IMG/VR virus record: IMGVR_UViG_3300036768_000388
Span: 1-59,850 of that record
Origin: a virus
Direction: 5' to 3' (one strand)
DNA length: 59,850 nucleotides
Positions 55,991 to 59,850 of the stretch are shown here, piece by piece. Positions within the stretch are counted from its first letter, which is position 1; every line of letters starts with the position of its first letter. The notes beneath the pieces are model-generated. The model saw only the letters and a program-made list of their open reading frames with translations. It was not told the DNA's origin and did not search any database. The translations under genes and the position numbers were made by a program.

Positions 55991-57186
55991 GACTCTATCT
56001 TATCACGCTTAATATTTGCTTTTAAGAAGTCTAGGACTTCTTGTGAAGTGCCTTTAAAGTCAGCATCTTTAGCAATAGAAATTGCTCGCTTATGATAGCG
56101 CTCAGTATTGCTGTCTGGAGTTCCACCTCTGCTTCGCAGTCTGTCCTCAAGAACCTTTAAATCCTCTAAAATAACAATCAGTTTAATATTAAAAATAGAG
56201 CCATATCGTTTTTTAAAGGATGTTGCTTTTCGCCAGGGATCGTATAATATAGGCCTTTTATCGTCCTTCAACATCAAGTGAAGATGCTGTTCTTTAGGAA
56301 CATCGTCGTACGGGATGTAATCGAATAACTCTACTAGCTGCGTACACACCCAACTTTTTCCTATGCCGGGAGGACCTGTCACCAAGTAGAGATCTCTGTT
56401 GTTGTAGGCGTTGATTGAGTTAGCACCAATCCACTCATCAAACTGAGCTTTAGTGTTGTCGCCGTTTCCATACTTCGAATGGAAGGAATTTGGGCCGGTG
56501 TTGTGATGATACTTACATAAAAGTACACCATTATCAACATCGAATCTCTTATCGACTGCCCAATTGAAGCCATCTTTATGATGGGCTGTTAATTGGGCAC
56601 GTCTTCTTTCTAAGCATCCAGGGAATTGGCAGTGCTTGTCACGCTGGTAGACCGCCTTCTCCCAGTCTTTATAAATTTTAGAACAGCGTATGCGCAATGC
56701 CTCTTCTGTTGCCCATCCATCAAAATCTTGCTCTGAGATGCCTAGGTACGAGCGTGAGCTTTTAATGTATCGAGTCCGCTTCTCAGAAGCAGACAGTCCG
56801 TCCATATAGAGATATTGCTTTTGTGAAAGCAACTCCTTGTTCTGTGGCGTATGTGTTTTTCCCTTAAAAAGGGAACCGATTGTGCCAACTTTTGACCAAT
56901 GATTGTCGCGCATCTTCTGCTTAGTCTCTTCTGACTTTATTTTGCTCTGATTCTTCTTTGCTTCAATCATTTTAGAAGAGTTATGAAAGCATTTTAGGCA
57001 ACTTTTATTCTTGCGAGAAGACCGCAGCGAAATCTGTCGCTCAGCATTACAACTAGGGCAATTATCAATAACTTTGATATCTTTTTTAAGACCCGTGGAC
57101 TGGAACTCTTTATTAGAGCGTCTACTAAGTTTATTAGGGTCGAGGTCGTAACCAAAAACTTCTAGGGTGCGTTGACGATTAAACAT
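55987..57186 (-). CDS. HNH homing endonuclease / P-loop kinase-like fusion
   Basis: 399 aa; CGGAG upstream. N-terminal zinc ribbon (NCPSCNAERQ ... KSCLKCF), a NUMOD3-like segment (SEETKQKMRDNHWSKVG), HNH nuclease (HCQFPGCLERRRAQLTAHHK then LLCKYHHNTG; H-H-N-H), and a C-terminal P-loop module with Walker A VTGPPGIGKS followed by SWVCTQL. That module is homologous to the N-terminus of the 21154 protein: shared KSWVC[ST]QL, LYD, VVILxDL and VLxFLK. It has its own promoter and lies directly after the capsid terminator, consistent with a mobile cassette between capsid and downstream genes. Confidence 0.88.
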   Translation of the reverse strand: MFNRQRTLEVFGYDLDPNKLSRRSNKEFQSTGLKKDIKVIDNCPSCNAERQISLRSSRKNKSCLKCFHNSSKMIEAKKNQSKIKSEETKQKMRDNHWSKVGTIGSLFKGKTHTPQNKELLSQKQYLYMDGLSASEKRTRYIKSSRSYLGISEQDFDGWATEEALRIRCSKIYKDWEKAVYQRDKHCQFPGCLERRRAQLTAHHKDGFNWAVDKRFDVDNGVLLCKYHHNTGPNSFHSKYGNGDNTKAQFDEWIGANSINAYNNRDLYLVTGPPGIGKSWVCTQLVELFDYIPYDDVPKEQHLHLMLKDDKRPILYDPWRKATSFKKRYGSIFNIKLIVILEDLKVLEDRLRSRGGTPDSNTERYHKRAISIAKDADFKGTSQEVLDFLKANIKRDKIES

Positions 57187-57203
57187 AAAATCTCCGTATT
57201 TTT

Positions 57204-57233
57204 ATTATACTACGGGGCATTGTATGTTTACAA
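57204..57233 (-). promoter_or_regulatory. promoter of the HNH cassette
   Basis: On the minus strand, TTGTAA (57228-57233) and TATAAT (57204-57209) are spaced 18 nt apart, close to a sigma-70 promoter, 18 nt before the gene start. Confidence 0.55.
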
Positions 57234-57234
57234 A

Positions 57235-57260
57235 TAAAAAAGGCCGGATCGCTCCGGCCT
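57235..57260 (-). terminator. intrinsic terminator after the major capsid gene
   Basis: GGCCGGA / TCCGGCC, a perfect 7-bp GC stem with a 4-nt loop (57242-57259), followed on the minus strand by TTTTTT. Ends transcription of the capsid gene. Confidence 0.92.
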
Positions 57261-57288
57261 TTCAATTAGTTAATTTTATTCAACTAAA

Positions 57289-58740
57289 TCATTTTCCAAC
57301 GTTCTCTAAGAGACAGTTGAAGCGTGGTGTGTATACGAATAATGCTCCGTACATAACAATCGCGAACTCAAGAGCCGTAGTAACGATAGCAAAGTTGATC
57401 TTAGAGAGTGGAGCTAATTGCTTGAACTTCATGCACTCAGCAGACATATCAAGTAAGAAAGCCTCACCAAGACCAGCTTGTTTACGACCAGCTAAACGGT
57501 AAATAGTATTACCTTGATTAGCAAAGTTACCAACAAACTTCTCAGAACCAACAGCACCACCAGCAGCTGACATGTACACTTTAATGTACTTAACGCCAGC
57601 AGGCATTCCAGAAACTGTCAAGTCAATGTTTTGACCAGCAGTAATAGTTGCAGCAGCAGCTTGAACTGGGATAGATTCGCCAGCATCATTAACAAGAGTA
57701 ACTTTAATTTGGTATGTACCAGCTGCTAAAGCTGATCCAGAACCTGCACCTGCAGAAGCGATAGCTAATGCACCTGGTTGTGGAGCGAGTGCGCTAACTG
57801 CAAGAGCTCTAGCACCAGCACGTGGTCTCAAGAACAAGTTTGGTTTGAAATCGATTTTACCAGCAGTTGTAGTCATGCTTGATACATCATAACCAACAGT
57901 TTGGCCAGATAAACCAGGAGCAGAGCGGAACTGAGGGTAGAATTGCTTAACGAAAGCTGATAAAGCAGCTGGCTCGATGTGCAATTCAGAAGGAGAACCG
58001 AAGTTCTCAAGAGCGATAACCGCAAGACGCTCAATATCGTCTTGAGCGATCACTTGACCACCAAGATCTTGAGCGATAGATTGAGCATCGCCGTAACCTT
58101 CGAAGTCACCAGCACGCATTAATACGTCTGTGTCACCCTTTTTAAGTTGTTTTAAGATACCAGACATTGCAATGCTGTTTGAAGGGAGAGAAGCATCTGA
58201 TCCATCGTTAGCACCGTCAAGACGGTTTAAGAAATGAGCATGTCCCCAGTACATTTCGCGCTCAACATTTTTTAAAAGGTGCATAGTACCTTCTTTAGCT
58301 TGTTGTGCAACGATGTCGCCGACAGTAGTTCTAACCAAAGTCATTTGGTGAGAAACTTTACGACGAGTTCCGAAGAACACGATCTTTTGACCGTCACGCA
58401 CGTAAGTTGAATCTTCTTCGATAGGTGCTCCACCTTCGCCGATATATGGAGCTGAATCAGATCCATAAGAGATCAAGCGATTGTATTGCTCGAAAAGATT
58501 GTAAGCTTTATCAACAGATATAGCTGGCCACATCTTCAAGTTCTTCATGTCAAAAGTAACACTTTTTAATGTTGCTTCTAACGACTCAGCTTGAAGGACA
58601 CCACCATAAGTAAGGTCCGTTGGTTTTCCTGCACCGCCGTACCCAGCAGTGATGGCTTTATTTAAGTTCTCAACGTCAGTTTGTGACACGAGACCTTGAT
58701 CTAGCCCCTGTAGAATTTGATTAACTGCATCAGTCATCAT
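57289..58740 (-). CDS. major capsid protein
   Basis: 483 aa. Start at ATG 58740 (AAGGAG 10 nt upstream) rather than 58749, which is too close to it. HK97-type pattern: helical N-arm (MTDAVNQILQGLDQG), LKSVTFDMKNLKMWPAISVD, SYGSDSAPYIGEGGAPIEED (E-loop region), FFGTRRKVSHQMTLVRTTVG, GDFEGYGDAQSIAQDLG. Residues about 330-430 form an Ig/fibronectin-like insertion (SALAAGTYQIKVTLVNDAGE ...), which in other phages decorates the capsid surface. Immediately upstream in the operon is the scaffold-like gene; a strong terminator follows. Confidence 0.85.
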   Translation of the reverse strand: MMTDAVNQILQGLDQGLVSQTDVENLNKAITAGYGGAGKPTDLTYGGVLQAESLEATLKSVTFDMKNLKMWPAISVDKAYNLFEQYNRLISYGSDSAPYIGEGGAPIEEDSTYVRDGQKIVFFGTRRKVSHQMTLVRTTVGDIVAQQAKEGTMHLLKNVEREMYWGHAHFLNRLDGANDGSDASLPSNSIAMSGILKQLKKGDTDVLMRAGDFEGYGDAQSIAQDLGGQVIAQDDIERLAVIALENFGSPSELHIEPAALSAFVKQFYPQFRSAPGLSGQTVGYDVSSMTTTAGKIDFKPNLFLRPRAGARALAVSALAPQPGALAIASAGAGSGSALAAGTYQIKVTLVNDAGESIPVQAAAATITAGQNIDLTVSGMPAGVKYIKVYMSAAGGAVGSEKFVGNFANQGNTIYRLAGRKQAGLGEAFLLDMSAECMKFKQLAPLSKINFAIVTTALEFAIVMYGALFVYTPRFNCLLENVGK

Positions 58741-58759
58741 TTTTCGCATTCTCCTTTGA

Positions 58760-59461
58760 TTACGAAATCTCGTATTTTTTAATAATTTGTTCTAAGTTTT
58801 GGCCCATTTCAGCTTTGATAACATCATCAGAGCTTACTTTAATACCAGACTTTTTAAGTTCAATCAACTTGTTTGCAACTTGTGCTTTAGAAAGAGGCTC
58901 AGCAGCACCTTCATCAGCTGATTTAAACAGCGGAGCAGTTCTTGCAGAAATTCCCTTAGGAGCTACAGGTTGATCTGCAATCTTATTGACTAAGTCAAGG
59001 ATTGTAGATAATTTATCTTCCAGAGGTCTAACACGTTCTTCAACGTAAGACTTCATTAAAGACTCTGATTCATCATAAGATTTTTTAAGTTCAGCCTTGT
59101 GCATATCAAGAAGTTTTTGTGCAATCTTCTTTTCTTTTTCTTCATGCTCAGGGTCATCTTTATGAGGCTCATCTTCGTCCTCATCTTTTTTATCTTCTTT
59201 TTTATCCATGCAGTCAGCTTTAGTGGCTTCATTTTTGCCCTTTTTAGCTTCGTCCATGTCTTCTTTTTCGTCTTCGTCTTTTTCGTCGTCTGCTTTTTTA
59301 GCATGAAGATCACCATCAGAAGGTTTTCCGTCGATACCATCGCCCGGACCTTCGATCTTAATCTCAGTAGCAGCAAAACGAGACTTACGTAACTCGTCCA
59401 ATTCTTGAAGAGTTTCGTCGATTAAATCTGTTAAGCTTTTAGTTAGTTTTGCGTCCATCAT
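58760..59461 (-). CDS. scaffold-like protein
   Basis: 233 aa (start 59461 or the adjacent ATG 59458; AAGGAG upstream). Residues about 48-110 are almost entirely Asp/Glu/Lys (DDEKDEDEKEDMDEAKKG), followed by a coiled coil (LMKSYVEERVRPLEDKLSTI) and a basic-acidic C-terminus. Size, charge and place just before the capsid gene fit a capsid assembly scaffold. Confidence 0.7.
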   Translation of the reverse strand: MMDAKLTKSLTDLIDETLQELDELRKSRFAATEIKIEGPGDGIDGKPSDGDLHAKKADDEKDEDEKEDMDEAKKGKNEATKADCMDKKEDKKDEDEDEPHKDDPEHEEKEKKIAQKLLDMHKAELKKSYDESESLMKSYVEERVRPLEDKLSTILDLVNKIADQPVAPKGISARTAPLFKSADEGAAEPLSKAQVANKLIELKKSGIKVSSDDVIKAEMGQNLEQIIKKYEIS

Positions 59462-59483
59462 TTTCTCCTTAGTTTAGACGATA

Positions 59484-59850
59484 TTACTCGCCCATTCCAA
59501 TAAGATCACTATGACCACGCACTACAGCTGTAAAAGATGCATCGCTATTTTCAAGTGCGATATCGTTCGCCATAGATGCACACATTGCCAAAACTTTCGC
59601 AGCAACAACTGAATCCAAAACATCCGCAATAGTGCCAGCAGTGTTAACAGCAGACTTAATGCGAATTTTTCCAGGGTTGCCTACTCCAATTCCTAAGAAT
59701 GGAGAAACTGAACTATCAACACCGCCAACAACCGCAGGGCTGAAAGAAGCATCAACGTATCCAATAGTTAGATCGTTAGATCCGTTTTCAATAACGACAG
59801 CTGTTTGACTTTGTGAATTCACAGTCAATCCAAGCATCTTCGCATTGCGA
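59484..59850 (-). CDS. head-region protein, N-terminus beyond the window
   Basis: At least 117 aa from an internal Met (59837); the frame stays open to the window edge, so the true start is probably outside. Ala/Val/Ser-rich beta protein (TAVVIENGSNDLTIGYVDAS). Its place before the scaffold and capsid genes suggests a head component. Confidence 0.6.
   Translation of the reverse strand, partial: RNAKMLGLTVNSQSQTAVVIENGSNDLTIGYVDASFSPAVVGGVDSSVSPFLGIGVGNPGKIRIKSAVNTAGTIADVLDSVVAAKVLAMCASMANDIALENSDASFTAVVRGHSDLIGMGE

Noticed and set aside
59099-59392. Phe-rich hydrophobic plus-strand frame
   Set aside because: Antisense shadow of the Lys/Glu-rich scaffold-like gene.

Overview
The window is a 59.85-kb piece of an AT-rich genome of a large lytic tailed phage (Caudoviricetes, probably well over 100 kb in total). 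The phage assignment rests on a major capsid protein preceded by a scaffold-like protein, head-tail connector and tail-fibre genes, densely packed short genes with 1-8 nt overlaps, and phage-type nucleotide metabolism. Portal, terminase, tail sheath/tube, tape measure and DNA polymerase genes are absent and must lie outside. The host cannot be named; strong AGGAG Shine-Dalgarno sites, a FlgM-like protein and an exported protease fit a flagellated bacterium.

Layout. (a) 1-36.35 kb is mostly plus-strand early/middle genes: RNase H, flavin-dependent thymidylate synthase (ThyX), two ClpP-type peptidases, an exported subtilisin followed by a membrane-anchored trypsin-like protease, DNA ligase, a DnaQ-type exonuclease, a PLP aminotransferase, an AAA+ ATPase, a MoxR ATPase plus VWA/metallopeptidase pair interrupted by a homing-endonuclease cassette, a PPP phosphatase, a macro domain, peptide deformylase, a sigma-like protein, a thymidylate-synthase-fold enzyme that looks like a dCMP hydroxymethylase, dCMP deaminase and a uracil-DNA-glycosylase-like protein. 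Minus-strand exceptions are nrdA/nrdB, a FlgM-like anti-sigma gene, one ClpP and two small genes. (b) A bidirectional hairpin at 36321-36346 separates this arm from (c), the minus-strand late arm (59.85 to 36.37 kb). In transcription order this holds scaffold, major capsid protein, an HNH/P-loop homing cassette, thymidylate kinase, an exonuclease, a CYTH protein, virion proteins (one with a sigma-like segment), a head-tail adaptor, large tail proteins, fibres with repeated modules, a permuted NlpC/P60-like protein and small membrane proteins.

How it fits together. RNR, ThyX, dCMP deaminase, thymidylate kinase and the dCMP-hydroxymethylase-like enzyme form a dNTP module that may supply a modified cytosine. 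A sigma-like protein and a FlgM-like anti-sigma suggest control of host RNA polymerase. Six or more proteases/AAA+ proteins suggest extensive proteome remodelling.

Most unusual points: two homing-nuclease fusions that share one P-loop module but carry different nuclease folds in opposite order; a 184-nt closed RNA-like element with mutually exclusive pairings (27675-27858); a leader that sequesters a Shine-Dalgarno site (19204-19269); a degenerate initiator-tRNA-like element; and several genes broken by single-base indels or stop codons. Everything comes from reading the sequence by eye; no database search was run.
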